From NCBI GenBank assembly GCA_029990175.1, contig JARKIP010000033.1, positions 20,815,001-20,879,000 of the forward strand: a stretch of DNA of 64,000 nt, written 5' to 3'. Origin of the DNA: Petunia secreta (lineage: Eukaryota > Streptophyta > Magnoliopsida > Solanales > Solanaceae). Each line of letters starts with the position of its first letter. The stretch's first letter is position 1. The translations under genes were made by a program, and so were the position numbers. The notes under the pieces were generated by a model. That model did not search any database and had not been told where the DNA came from. It saw nothing but the letters and a program-made list of their open reading frames with translations. Shown piece by piece: positions 21,219-32,879 of this stretch.

Positions 21219-24070
21219 GCAATAAAGGTTTTGACCATAAAGGTTTCCAATTATTTGCAACTAGCATGCTTAATTTATTTTGCTTTATTATATCTATTTG
21301 TTTGTGTGTCACGAAAAGCATGTCACTACACTCTTATTTGCGCACATATAAACTGGCATTCCGTTCATACTTCACCCACTCCTGGGAACCTCTTGCATTT
21401 TCACCCCAAAATATCCGTAAGGTACGCTCATGCGTACCCGCACTTTCTTCCACTAAAGAACCCTTGTGACGAGTTGGTACACTGGCGGCCATCGTAGGAG
21501 TAATTCGACTGCGAGACCGCTTGCCACTCAGCTGTTAGCCTCAACCGTTAACCCACTCTTAGACGGAGCTTTAGGAGCATGCATGCATTTACACCTTAGT
21601 CTGGACCCGGTCCTTGGTACCGCCTCCATAGTTAGGAAACCGCCCTTACGTCAACGGGTTCTTGAAACCCAACGACAATGCATATTATGTGCTGTGTGAT
21701 AACGAATCCTCAGTCCTAACCACGTTTGAGCAAAATCAGATTTGGAATTTTGTCTCCTATGTTGTCTTTTAGGTCAGAAAATGGAAGAATTTAGCAGAAT
21801 TGAGATCATAGACAGAATTGCAGTCGGGGGAAAGTTCGGCAGGTTTAGTTAGTTTGTATTTTGGAGATGGCCTGGTGTAGTGAGATCTAAGAGGCAAAGC
21901 CCCTGGTGTCTTTAAAAGGATCAGAGGGGTCCCTCTCGTGAATGGCTTTGCGTGTGTGCAGGCCTATGTTGATTATCCAACTGCAACTTTATAAAAATTG
22001 AAGTATGCTTGTCGCATACTAGGAGAGCGAAGCCCCTGTGTCTTTGAATGACCAGTGGGGTCCCTCCTTGAAGACCAGTGCAGTCTTGGCTACCTAGGAA
22101 ACTGAAAGGCTTGATCAAAGCCGAGGACCAGTGAGGAGCTCTATGAACAAGGTAGGTGAGCCTTGCAAAACCTAGGAAGCTGAGAGGCTTGTCTAAAGCC
22201 GAGGACTAGTGAGGTTTTATTTTGAAAGGCCAATTGGCGCCTTTCGTGATTTGCAGTCTGGTATTGTGGAGGCAGTTGGAAATTTCTCCCTGGATGTTAT
22301 AAAACAATTGGGAGTTGTGCTTGGAGGAGTGTGGATGTTTGCAAAAGCTATGGAAGATTGTTTCGGGTTTTAGGCATTTGGGTTTAGAATTTTGTGCAGA
22401 TGCTGTGGAGAGCATGAGCTGTGTTAAAATTTCGAGTTGACACCAACTCTTGGAAGTTAGTTGGGATAACGGAATTACAGTGTCAAGGCGGAGAGATGAT
22501 TGTTATCGATTATTGTTATTATTTATTGCTTACTCTAAGTCTGAATTGCTCAGAACTGGCATGAACTATTTTTCGTTACCACTTGTTTGTGCGATTAGGC
22601 TTACCTCTAGCAAAGAGGCACCTTACAGGGTAGGACGCGTTTGCATATTTATTTACGCTCAACTACTTGTGATTGTCACATGTTAATTGTTGGCCTTGCC
22701 TTATTTGCTCAAAATGCGTTAAATACTAGGTGTTGCTTGCTTGTGTGCAATCCTATGAATGACATGCAAACTATCTTAGTTACCCTTTGAGGTTTCTTTG
22801 TTTTGTTTATTTCTCTGGCAAAAGTTTGATTTGTAAGGTGGTTGACCATGCACATCACGCAAGATTCAAGATCTGATTGATGGTAGACGCTCTAGCTCGT
22901 GAACGATGCAGTACCAGAAGCTAATGGCATTGTTTGAAAGAACTTGGCAATTGAACTTAGTAGCATTATTTTCAATTTTAATTCAGATTGAGGCCCTGAA
23001 TTGCATTGTACTTTAAAATTTATGTTAATCTGAATCAACTCATTTTGAATTCATGAAAGTTGAAATAAAATGCATCCCATTCTTATTAAATTATTTACGC
23101 TTGCTTTTGTTTCCATTTCAAATTAAAATTGATAAACCTGCCAAAGCTTTGCTTGTAACGTATGGCAAAACAACTGAACAATTTAAATCGACGCACTGAA
23201 AAGTTATTGTCTGCGCTCTTTGGATATTGCAATACTGTTAGAATCTCAACTGGGGCAACTTTTATTTGTTGGTGTATGGCATTGAAACAGTGGTGCAGAA
23301 CTACGCACGGTCTGATTCCAAAGGAGGGATACATAGACTCCCCCATTGGGCTCGACCCTTTAGCATTTAAACTTTCATTTTCCCCCAAGAAGGACAACTA
23401 GGGCAATTTTTGCAAAACGAGTTAGGGATGCGGAAGATTATAACTGGGACAGAATTTTGCAAGAAGCGGCGTTGGTTGTTAAAGATGAGTTGGCAAGAAC
23501 TCTATAATAGGCTAAGCGAACAGTACAAAGTTCAAGGCAAAGGACATTCAGTTTGTTTTAAAATATGTTACAAGTTTAAGTCAAGGCAAAATTTTTTAAA
23601 ATGCATCTTTGACTTCATGTGCATGCTTATTTCACTCGCTATATTTCATTAAAATATTTTATCTTGCCTCTATTTTTCAAAATCTATGCTATTTGAGTTC
23701 ATGAGCCAAATTTCTGAAAGCAATTCGCAAATCCAAGTCCAATGAAGACGAGGAAGCAGGAGAAGCAGCTAAGGAGGATAAACATCTTAGCAAGTCAATC
23801 TCTAAGATTCTCATCGGTTGGATTGCAATAATATTTGGATAAAGCTCGTGCTTCATGACTCGACGCTTTTCCACTTTGCCGAAAGGCGGCATTTCTATTT
23901 CCCATAACTCTTGCAATTTGTTAAGCATATTTGTTCATTTCTCTTTCACTTCATGAGAACGCTTACTAAAGTTCTATTTTTTTAATTTTCAGATATCGCC
24001 AATCCTAAGGGGTTCACTTTGTTTTATAATCAAGACAATTCCTCCGTGGAAGAGTTCAGAGAGAATAACG
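21219..24070 (+). other. Non-coding interior of the LTR element, 5' half
   Basis: No retroviral-type domain is seen in any frame; open frames stay under about 100 codons. Around 21880-22215 a phrase near AGGCTTG..AAAGCCGAGGAC is repeated twice about 90 bp apart, and AAGCCCCTGTGTCTTT/GGGGTCCCTC also occurs twice. The rest (22216-24070) looks like AT-rich unique sequence. The left copy of this part lies outside the window, so it cannot be checked for conservation here. Confidence 0.7.
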
Positions 24071-24076
24071 TATTCA

Positions 24077-24565
24077 CATTCTCACGCTTTCGAAAAGCGT
24101 CTTTATATTCCAAGCTTTCGAGAAGCGTCTTTATGTTCACGCTTTCGATAAGCGTATTTATGTCACCTCGAAGGTGTTAGTTATTTGAATGCCTCTAGGG
24201 CGTAATTTTGTTGCCCCGGAGGCGTATTTATGTCACCTCGAAGGTGTTAGTTATTTGAATGCCTCTAAGGCGTAATTTTAGTTGCCCCGGAGGCGTATTT
24301 ATGTCACCTCGAAGGTGTTAGTTATTTGAATGCCTCTAAGGCATAATTTTGCGTTAATTTTGTTGTCCCGGAGGCATATTTATGTCACCTCGAAGGTGTT
24401 AGTTATTTGAATGCCTCTAAGGCGTAATTTTATTTCCTCAAAGGCGTATTTCTGTCACCTCGAAGGTGTTAATTATTTAAATTCCTCTAAAGAGTAATCT
24501 TTATGGTCTCGATAGACGTTTAATATTAGCACACTTTCTTGAGCACATTTTGTAGCCTCCTGAGG
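24077..24565 (+). repeat. Hairpin array, 70-bp type (right copy)
   Basis: It starts with three hairpins of a distinct stem (ACGCTT-TCGA-AAGCGT and variants at 24083, 24113 and 24141) and passes into four to five 70-bp units like those at 1-420, each with GCCT/AGGC, GCC/GGC and CACCT/AGGTG hairpins about 23 bp apart. It ends with GTCT-CGAT-AGAC (24506) and GCCTC-CT-GAGGC (24558). Unit number differs from the left copy. Confidence 0.9.
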
Positions 24566-24899
24566 CGTTTATACATTTTCTATACATATTTTTTATAGCC
24601 TTACATTGCTAATAAGTTTGTTAAGACATGCAGGATAATGTGAATATTCCGGACGTATTACGATCCGAGATTGCATTTGAATTGACTCCTCATAACTTAA
24701 AGCATTATGCTTTGTCATGAGTTATGGCCAAACAGGCGGCTTTTCTACCCCTATGACTTTCATTCATAACAGGCGACAAAGCCGAGGCTTGTTTTGTGTT
24801 TTCAAAACTAAGCCAAATAGGGCATCACTTTGTTTCGGGTGATAATCCGCACAAGGCCATCCAGATTGTCTCTCCAATTGATTTATCAACGGCTATCGC

Positions 24900-25520
24900 A
24901 CTGACTATATTTCCGCATTACCTTGCTTTGCACTTGCTTTGAATTATGACTTCGCACTTGCTTTAAAATTGATGCCTTGCTTTACGTTTTTCAGGTTGAC
25001 CACCAGGCGGGGCTTCTCTCTTGTTGGACTTTCACGCCTGTTGATTCGCTAAATTGCTTTTGCGTTGCTTTACATTTCACGCTAAATTGCTTTGCACTTG
25101 CTTTCAATTATGCCTTTGCACTTGCTTTATATTATGACTTGCTTTACTTTTAGTTTAACAGGTTAACAGGTCAGCCCTGAGACACTCCTTGCTTTGTGCC
25201 GGATCAGATCACCAGCTGATTTGTAGACAATCAATTCCAAGACCCTCTTTGCTGCGTGCCCGATCGGCTTTCCAGTTGATTTGTCAAGATGTTCAAATTG
25301 CCTTGCACTTGCTTTCAATTATGACTTCGCACTTGCTATTATTATGACTTGCTTTACTTTTAGTTTAACAGGTTAACAGGTCAGTCCTGAGACCCTCCTT
25401 GCTTTGTGCTGGATCGGATCACCAGCTGATTTGTAGGCAATGAACCCCAAGACCCTCCTTGCTTCATGCCCGACCGGCTTGCCAGTTGATTTGTCAAGAT
25501 TATTGAAAATGCTTTGCACT
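24900..25520 (+). repeat. CTTGCTTT-rich long-period repeats (right copy)
   Basis: The block with TTTAACAGGTTAACAGG and GACCCTCCTTGCTTTGTGC recurs about every 210-230 bp, two to three times. It corresponds to 858-1391 in the left copy and has an extra stretch near 25440-25600. No coding sequence recognised. Confidence 0.75.
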
Positions 25521-25610
25521 ATGCCTTCGCATTTGCTTTATTGCTTCGCCAGTGGATGGGAAGACAACTTATCACAGATATTGCAGCTAGCACTTACAAA
25601 TTACGTCATG

Positions 25611-26195
25611 CCTACCGTAAGCAATCGGGGGTCTTATTATGAGTCTATCGTGAGCAAGCGAAGACTTCATTAGCATTGAAGCCCACCATAAGCAATTGGA
25701 GGCCTTATTCTGAAGCCTATCATAAGCAATTGAAGGCTCTTAGGTTATTGATCCTACCGTAAGCAATCGGAGGTTTTATTATCAAGTCTATCGTGAGCAA
25801 GCGAAGACTTCATTAGCATTGAAGCCTACCATAAGCAATTGGAGGCCTTATTCTGAAGCCTATCATAAGCAATTGAAGGCTCTTTTGTTATTGATCCTAC
25901 CGTAAGCAATCGAGGGTTTTATTATCAAGTCTATCGTGAGCAAGCAAAGACTTCATTAGTATTGAAGCCTACCATAAGAAATTGGAGGCTTTATTCTGAA
26001 GCCTATCATAAGCAATTGAAGGCTCATTTGTTATTGATCCTACCGTAAGAAATCAGGGGTCTTATTATCAAGTCTATCGTGAGCAAGCGAGGACATCATT
26101 ATCATTTGAAGCCTACCATAAGCAATTGGAGGAATTATTCTGAAGCCTATCATAGGCAATTGAAGGCTCTTTTGTTATTGATCCTACCAATAAGG
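25611..26195 (+). repeat. Covarying hairpin array, four higher-order units (right copy)
   Basis: Sixteen consecutive hairpins of about 36 bp, plus one degenerate unit at the right end. Each has an outer stem, a constant unpaired A, an inner 3-bp stem and an 8-base loop. Outer stems are GTCT/AGAC, GCCT/AGGC or CCT/AGG; inner stems CCG/CGG, TCG/CGA, CCA/TGG or TCA/TGA. The four types recur in fixed order, giving a period near 146 bp. Arms change together while loop and bulge stay constant. A few units have single mismatches (for example AAGCAAAGAC near 25943). Confidence 0.92.
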
Positions 26196-26714
26196 ATTAG
26201 CCCAGGGGTTCTCCGGGTGGAGCGCCTCATCAGCTGATTGAAAGAAGGACTTATTGATGATATCGCAACCCGCATTTACAATTTTATCACCTTATTTATT
26301 TCTTATTCTACTTATTACAGTTTATTAGCAGTTGCACGCTTACTGTTTGTTGAGATTATTACAGGATTTTTAGCATCACCGCAGCAGCATTTGGAGCATA
26401 ACATGGAGCTTTTCTTAGTGACGAACCGGGGCAATCGTTCATATGAGCTAGACTCGTCAACGAAGACCTGAAGAATCGCACCCATATAAGTCATCCACCC
26501 TAGAGGTAAGTCTCTTGTTAACCCTGAGTCTGAGGTTTGAGATTGAAGACAAGATGGCTCGGTTATCGAGGTGCAGTGAAAGCTATGTCCGTGTAAACCC
26601 CTCTTTATGGGTGTGTCGTTGACCACATTTTCATAACTCGGGTGATTACAAGCCTCTTTTCCCGCGCTTGAGTAGTCGTTACTATCTCGTCTTTGATTTT
26701 CAAATCGCGTCGAA

Positions 26715-26754
26715 CTACATATGGCCTAATTCTCTTTCAGCCCGAGATATGTAG
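26715..26754 (+). other. Conserved terminal hairpin (right copy)
   Basis: CTACATAT at 26715-26722 pairs exactly with ATATGTAG at 26747-26754. The stem is unchanged from 2212-2251; only the loop differs by one base (GGCCTAAT against GGCCTGAT). Confidence 0.6.
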
Positions 26755-26894
26755 GCAACTCGGAAACTGAAGTTCGGCCATATCAGTAAGCCTCGCCTTT
26801 TGGTCCTTGAAAATCAAAAGTCTTGGTTTTATCAACACAAAATTGGTTTCTCGTCGACTTCTTTACCCTAAAAACTCTTTCATCCTTTTCGGGT

Positions 26895-26907
26895 AAAGAG
26901 GGGCAGC
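26895..26907 (+). other. Polypurine tract of the coding-free LTR element
   Basis: AAAGAGGGGCAGC immediately before the 3' LTR start at 26908; identical to the left copy. Confidence 0.88.
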
Positions 26908-28331
26908 TGTTGACACCTAATTTTGTCCCGAATTTAAGTTAATATTAAGTTGCAAAGTTTATTTAATTAAGAAGCATATTAAAAAAGATGTTTGTAAAAT
27001 TAATTTCATAAAATTAATGGATTTGATGAAAGGAGGCCAAAGTTGCATTACATAACCTAAAATCTGACCTACCCCTGCAAAATCCCCATTAAACTAAAAC
27101 CCCAATTCCGAAATAAGGGAACCCGTCACTTGCCCATTTGAAAAACCCTACACCTATTTTTTATTAATGATGAGCCCCTCACATTTTATTTCCCACACTC
27201 CCCACTCTCAATACCCTCACCCTACTTTTCCTCTCCAATCCTCACACACACAGAAACATAGACAGAACCAGTGAGGAAATGGATCGGGGTATGGTTGATT
27301 GATGGCGAGTTTGGTGGTATCGTTGGTTTTGATCGGAAAATATTAGATGTTTCCCATTTCTCTTCTCCAATTTGTGACTGAAATAGATCCAAAATAGAGC
27401 AAAAGGATACAGAAATGGGGTTAACGAGGTGGGGTGGTAGTGACGTTGTTTGGTTGTCGCTCATCCGCCTCTTCTCTATGTCCCCGTCACCGGAGTAGAA
27501 GTGACGCCGCCCTTTGCTCGCTTGTGGTTACTCCTCCGCTCTGTCGCTGCCTCGTTGCGGTCAGTGACTCACCGTATTCCGATCTGATTTGACCGGTGAT
27601 GCTTTCAGAGTAGCGTTTGGTTCTAGAAATCACCTGTGAAATAATTTGATCTCCATCGTATTTGGGCTGTTGTGTCAGCTTGATATAGTTGCTGATATCG
27701 AATCCGCTTGGATCTTTTGAACGGTGGTGGTCTTTCATTAGTTCAGTTTTATGCACTTGGTGATATAGCTTGACTTTTTTTTTACTGGTCATAAATTATT
27801 TGCTGCGTGGTGTTGATTGTAAACACCGTTGAATACCTTGACCGTTATTAAGCCCGACTGTTAATTAATTTGTTGGGTAGTGTTGATTTCTGATGTGGCT
27901 AGCTTTTAATGGATAGAGTATTCTGGTTTCGAAAGCAAGAGCGCGAACCATATTTCAATTTATTGTTTTCTGCGAGCTACTACTGATTCAGAACAATGTT
28001 ACACTTTTTGAGGCCTATGAAAATAATTCATTTGAGACCAATGGACTGATATTGAACCGATGGCCAATGAAAAATACATATACACGTATTGAGGCCTCGG
28101 GATCGATTTGAACATGATACTACACTTGAACCGTCCCGTTTCCGTGTCCCTAAAGCAAAAGGCGATTATGAGTGTATGAAATTAATGCAAAGCAAGTCGA
28201 ATAGAGTGGTGGGTTTGGTACTTGGCATGGCAACCGGCCCGGGCTCCGTGTTTGCAGCCGTACCAAATCCCGAACCTCTATTCGACGCGTCATACAAACC
28301 TGAGCCTAAATTTTGTAAAAAAACAAAACCC

Positions 28332-28416
<85 letters not shown>

Positions 28417-28890
28417 TTTATTATTATTTTATTAGTTATTACACTTTATTATCGTACTAATCCAATTTCATTTGTTTGTTGTGCGAGGTACATTGGACAT
28501 GAATATTGGGATCGAGTTAGCTAAACTCACCTATCGAGATGGTCTGCATTGGCTTGGAGTCGAGTCGGGATCAAGCTCGGGTTCAAGTTTTCCATGCCCT
28601 TTGGAAATTCCATAAATTCAAGGCTCCCGCGAGTTTATCACATTCCCGGGTTCTATCATTTTAACTCGATTACTTATTTCAATAAATGTATCATTTGTAT
28701 TTAGACATTTCATGTGTAGAATATTCAATTTATGTAAATATTATTTGATTTCTTGAGCTATTTGTGTTACGTTATGTTCATTGTCTTTTATTGTGAAGTC
28801 GTTATTTAATTTATTGCAAATTTGGGTCGTCTTAGCAAATGCGTGCAAATAAAATATATATTTTACAAATAAGCTTTTTTTATTTAATTG

Positions 28891-28955
<65 letters not shown>

Positions 28956-29259
28956 AATAATTCTTTTTAAAGAAAAGCGCACTTGTAAATATTTGAAAAC
29001 CTGTCGGATTAACCGTATTTTACGGAATTTTGAAAGTGCCTTAAAAAACTTCTTCCGAAATTAATAAAACCTCTTACCTTTAGAATCTCTGAAAGAAATA
29101 CCGTCTTTTTATAAAAACGGAGTTTTTGCACGCATTTGCTAATTCGGTTCCCTGTTTTCCTTAAATTGGGTGGCGACTCCAAAAAACTCCAAAAGAGTTA
29201 GTCCATCCTGTCGATATTCCGGAATTTATCCTTTTCGGGGTAATTTTTGGGGTTCAACA
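26908..29259 (+). repeat. 3' LTR of the coding-free element
   Basis: Complete LTR ending GGGGTTCAACA at 29259, followed by the target duplication ATCAT. It shares with the left-copy 3' LTR the 40-bp segment absent from the 5' LTR and small variants such as GACCGTTATT near 27840. It carries long ATT tracts at 28332-28412 and 28890-28952, and the longest version of the antisense frame (27487-27792). Confidence 0.94.
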
Positions 29260-29442
29260 ATCATGATAAAATTGCGAGTCATCTTCCTGAGTAAAATCAA
29301 ATAGATGACCAAGAGCACTAGACCTACCAATTGGTCTTTTACCCAGAGCACGACCATGTCAATCATCCCATCCTCGGTTAGCATGTGATGATCTACGACC
29401 GCTACCCGTACGTCCAGTAAGTGCTCTCCACACTCCAGACAT
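29260..29442 (-). pseudogene. hAT transposase, N-terminal fragment (right copy)
   Basis: The ATG complement is at 29440-29442. This is the outer half of the hAT gene disrupted by the LTR element; joining 29265 to 18843 with one ATCAT rejoins the two parts. Even so, the N-terminal frame (FDFTQEDDSQFYHD) and the following acidic frame are one base out of register, so the gene already carried or later gained a frameshift here. Confidence 0.72.
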
Positions 29443-30127
29443 TATAAGTAAAGCAAACAACTAAATTACTAAACTATGGCTATACGCTAAAAGTAATATT
29501 GCAAAAAAATTAAAATAGATAATAAGAAGTAAGAACGAGTTTACTTGATGTCGGGTTAGAACTTAGAAGTGAAAGTTGAAACTTGACCGAAACCGCGCCG
29601 AATAATTTTCCACTCCACTCCAAATAATTTTTGTAATGCAATTTAGAACTTAAACCATTTTGGTGAGAGCAATTTTGAATAATTTGCCAAATAGCCTTTG
29701 TAGAATATAAGAGAGATTGAGAAGGATTTAGAGAGAATATTCGAGAAATTGTGAATAAATTAGTGAAATTTGTGGTATTTATAGAAAAAATAGGTTGGGA
29801 GGGGAGTATGGGGCGCCTAAGAGGGTGGGGGAGTTAAAAAGAGCAATTTTTTGTTATTGGCCAATGGTTGTTTGGTGAAAAGAGCCATTGCCAACGGCTA
29901 TATCCCAACAGCTTTTTTTTAATTTTTAGGTCTGATTCGGTGCGGTCCAGACCGGTTCTGGCCCAAAATTATCCGGTTCGATCGATCCATTGGGGGGATG
30001 ACGGGTCGGGGGACAGGTCGTTGCGGGAGTGGCGTAAACGGTCCGGTTTGCACCGGTCCAGCCCGGTTGCCGGTCCGATGCAAACTAGACCGCTGGACAG
30101 CCTTAGTTTGAGGGTCCAACTTTAGCT
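29443..30127 (-). other. hAT upstream region with clustered CCGG motifs (right copy)
   Basis: Counterpart of 4654-5340, nearly identical. CCGG-containing motifs cluster at 29940-30090. No gene and no clear terminal inverted repeat seen. Confidence 0.45.
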
Positions 30128-30940
30128 TGGTGGACCGCACTCTGATCAGCTTGGCAGGGCTTGCCTAAGCTAGCCTGGAGTGAGTTCTCCCATCGATTTA
30201 TGGAGAAGTTTCTTCCTCACAGTTAGAAGGATGAGAAGAAGAGGCACTTTGAGAGGATCGGACTATGAGCTTTTATTTTCAGAGACGTGTGCGTATGCTC
30301 CAATTCTTATGCAGGAACCCTCCAAGAGGGTTAGACGATTTATTGATGGGCGTTCTCTCTATTTGTGGTCCCAGATAGCTCGTGAGATTGAGGCCAGGAC
30401 TCCATTTGATGTCGTCGGTTATATTGCTATGAGGTATGAGGCATATCATAAATTGGAGTTGGAGGAGTTAGAGCAGGATAGTAAGAGATTCTGTGGTTCA
30501 GGGCATCCTAGTACCTCGTCTGGAGGTAAGAGTTATCAGTAGCAAAGCAGACAACTTGTTTAGAAAGCGCTTGTTTTTTTTCAGGTTCAGTTTCAGTTTC
30601 GCCCACGAGATCAGTCTCAATTTGATCAGCGTGGATTTGCTCCAGGGTGCTTTATCTGTCGTGATCTAGGGCATCATAAGAGGGATTTCCCTTATCTTCA
30701 TTAGCAGGGTAGTAGCTGTCCTTTCCCTCGCCCTCCGACGCCTATGCAGCAGCAGCCTCAGGGTGCCCCTTCAGGGTCTTAGCCAGTTCGAGGTGCACCA
30801 TCGCCTAGTAAAGATCGTGGGCATGGTTCTGGTGGTCCCTCCATATGTGGATCTCATAGTGGCGGCTCAGCTCAGCCGCAGAGACAACTATATACATTAC
30901 CGGCCAGGCAGGATGTCGAGGCATCTCTAGCTTGTTACAG
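30128..30940 (+). pseudogene. Tekay-like gag (right copy)
   Basis: Frame 30180-30542 stays open through MSSPIDLWRSFFLTVRRM and the capsid-like EPSKRVRRFIDGRSLYLW because about 26 bases present in the left copy are absent near 30262. The zinc knuckle near 30654 reads CFICRDLGHHKRDF, nearer the usual basic residue than the left copy, still lacking the last Cys. A stop follows in the linker. Confidence 0.8.
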
Positions 30941-30942
30941 GT

Positions 30943-31487
30943 ATTCTATCTGTTTGTGGTCGAGATGCATATTCATTGGTCGATCTAGGATCTACATATT
31001 CATATATCTCTCCTTATTTTGCTTCGGGTTTCCATGTTGATTTTTTACGTCTCTGTGATCCATTCTGTGTTTTTACGCCTATTGGAGACATTATTATTGT
31101 GGATCGAGTTTATCCAGCTTGTACCATATCCTTTGAAGGTCGTGAGACCTTGGTAGATCTTCTGATCCTAGATATGATTGATTTTGATGTTATTATTGGT
31201 ATAGATTGGTTGGCGTCGTGTCATGCCACCTTAGATTGTCATGCCAAGTCTTTTCAGTTGTCTCTTCCTTGTTCAGCGCCGGTGGTGTGGCAGGGTTCTC
31301 AATTTCCACCTACAAGGCATGTCATCTCTTTCTTGCAGGTGAGGTGGATGATGAATAAGGGGTGTTCAGCGTATCTTGCTATGGTTCGAGATACCACTAT
31401 GGAGACTTCATCTCTTGATTCCATTCCAGTTGTGAGGGAATTCTCTAATGCAATTCTAGATGTTCTCCCAAGACTTCCTCCCAATTG
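30943..31487 (+). pseudogene. Tekay-like retropepsin (right copy)
   Basis: Same 170-codon frame as the left copy, with DLGSTYSYISPYFASG at the active site and MIDFDVIIGIDWLASC downstream. Ends at a stop at 31486. Differences from the left copy are single substitutions, including Asp-Asp to Asp-Val near the end. Confidence 0.82.
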
Positions 31488-31489
31488 AT

Positions 31490-32760
31490 AGATAGAGTTT
31501 GGCATTGCTATAGTGACAGGGACTCAGCCTATTTTAATTTCTTCTTATCACATGGCTCCGTCAGAGTTGAAGGAGCCGTTGCAGGTTTTGCTTGATATGG
31601 GGTTCATTAAGCCGAGTATTTCTCCGTGGGGTGCTCATGTTCTGTTAGTAAAGTAGAAGAATGGGACTATGCGGATGTGTATTGATTATCGTCAGCAAAA
31701 TAAGGTCACCATCAAGAACAAGTACCCCTTGCCTCGTATTGATGATTTGTTTGATCAGTTTCAGGGTGCAGATTTTTTGATACGATCGATTTGCAATCTG
31801 TTATAATCAGCTGAAAATTCAAGAGTCATATATCCCGAAGATTGCTTTCAAGACTCGTTACGGGAATTACGAGTTCCTAGTTATGTCTTTTGAGTTGACT
31901 AATCCCCCTGCAACCTTTATGGATCTCATGAACTGAGTGTTTAAGTTGTTCCTCGATTCTTTTGTCATTGTACTTATCGATGGCATCCTTATCTATTCTC
32001 GCAGTCGCGAGGACCATGATAATCATTTAAGGGCGGCCCTTCAAACATTTTGTGAGGGTAAGTTGTATGCCAAGTTCTCGAAATACGAGTTCTAGCTTGA
32101 TTCTGTGGTATCTTAGGTCACGTGGTGGCCAGTGAGGGTATCAAGGTTGATCCAAAGAAGATTGAGGTGGTGCAGAGTTGGCCTCGTCCTACCTCGCCGA
32201 TGTAGATTCACAGCTTTCTTGTCTGGTAGGTTATTATCGGAGGTTCGTGGAGAATTTTTCCACTGTTGCACCTCCCCTGACTCGCCTGAACCAGAAGGCA
32301 GTTCAATTCCGATGGCCCGATAAGTGTGAGGTGAGCTTTCAGAGCTCAAGGCCTTATTGACTTCAACTCCAGTGCTATCCCTTCCTTTTGGCACTAGTGG
32401 ATTTGTAGTCTATTGCGATACATCCCATGTGGGTCTCGGTTGTTTTCTTATGCATTATGGGAGAGTGATTGCTTATGCTTCCAGATAGCTGAAGCCGAAT
32501 GAGAAGAATTATTCGACTCATGATCTAGAGTTGGCAGCTGTGGTCTTCACTCTGAAGATTTGGAGGCACTATCTTTATAGCGAGCATTGTGAGGTGTATA
32601 CCGATCATAAGAGCTTGTAGTATCTTCTCTCTCAGAAGGATCTTATTGGCCGGAAGCAGTGGTGGCTTGAATTGCTTAAATTTTATGATCTCACTATCCG
32701 CTATCATCCTGTGAAGGCGAATGTGGTAGTAGATGCTTTGAGCAGGAAGTCTATGGGCAG
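31490..32760 (+). pseudogene. Tekay-like reverse transcriptase and RNase H (right copy)
   Basis: RT blocks match the left copy (MCIDYRQQNKVTIKNKYPLP; LIDG near 31975). RNase H is present from about 32385, with a private stop replacing Gln in the KSLQYLL block near 32619. A one-base loss near 32110 relative to the left copy shifts the frame. Confidence 0.83.
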
Positions 32761-32879
32761 CATGGATTTTATCTATGCTGACATGAGACCTTTGGCCCGA
32801 GAGTTGTAGTCCCTTGGTGACTCCGGAGTGAGATTTCTTCGCCAAGAGTCCAGCCGAGTCTTAGCATGTATTGTAGCTG

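Noticed and set aside
23162..23652. Possible gag remnant in the interior of the LTR element (frames of 79-100 codons)
   Set aside because: No capsid or zinc-knuckle wording in any frame; AT-rich unique sequence explains the short frames.
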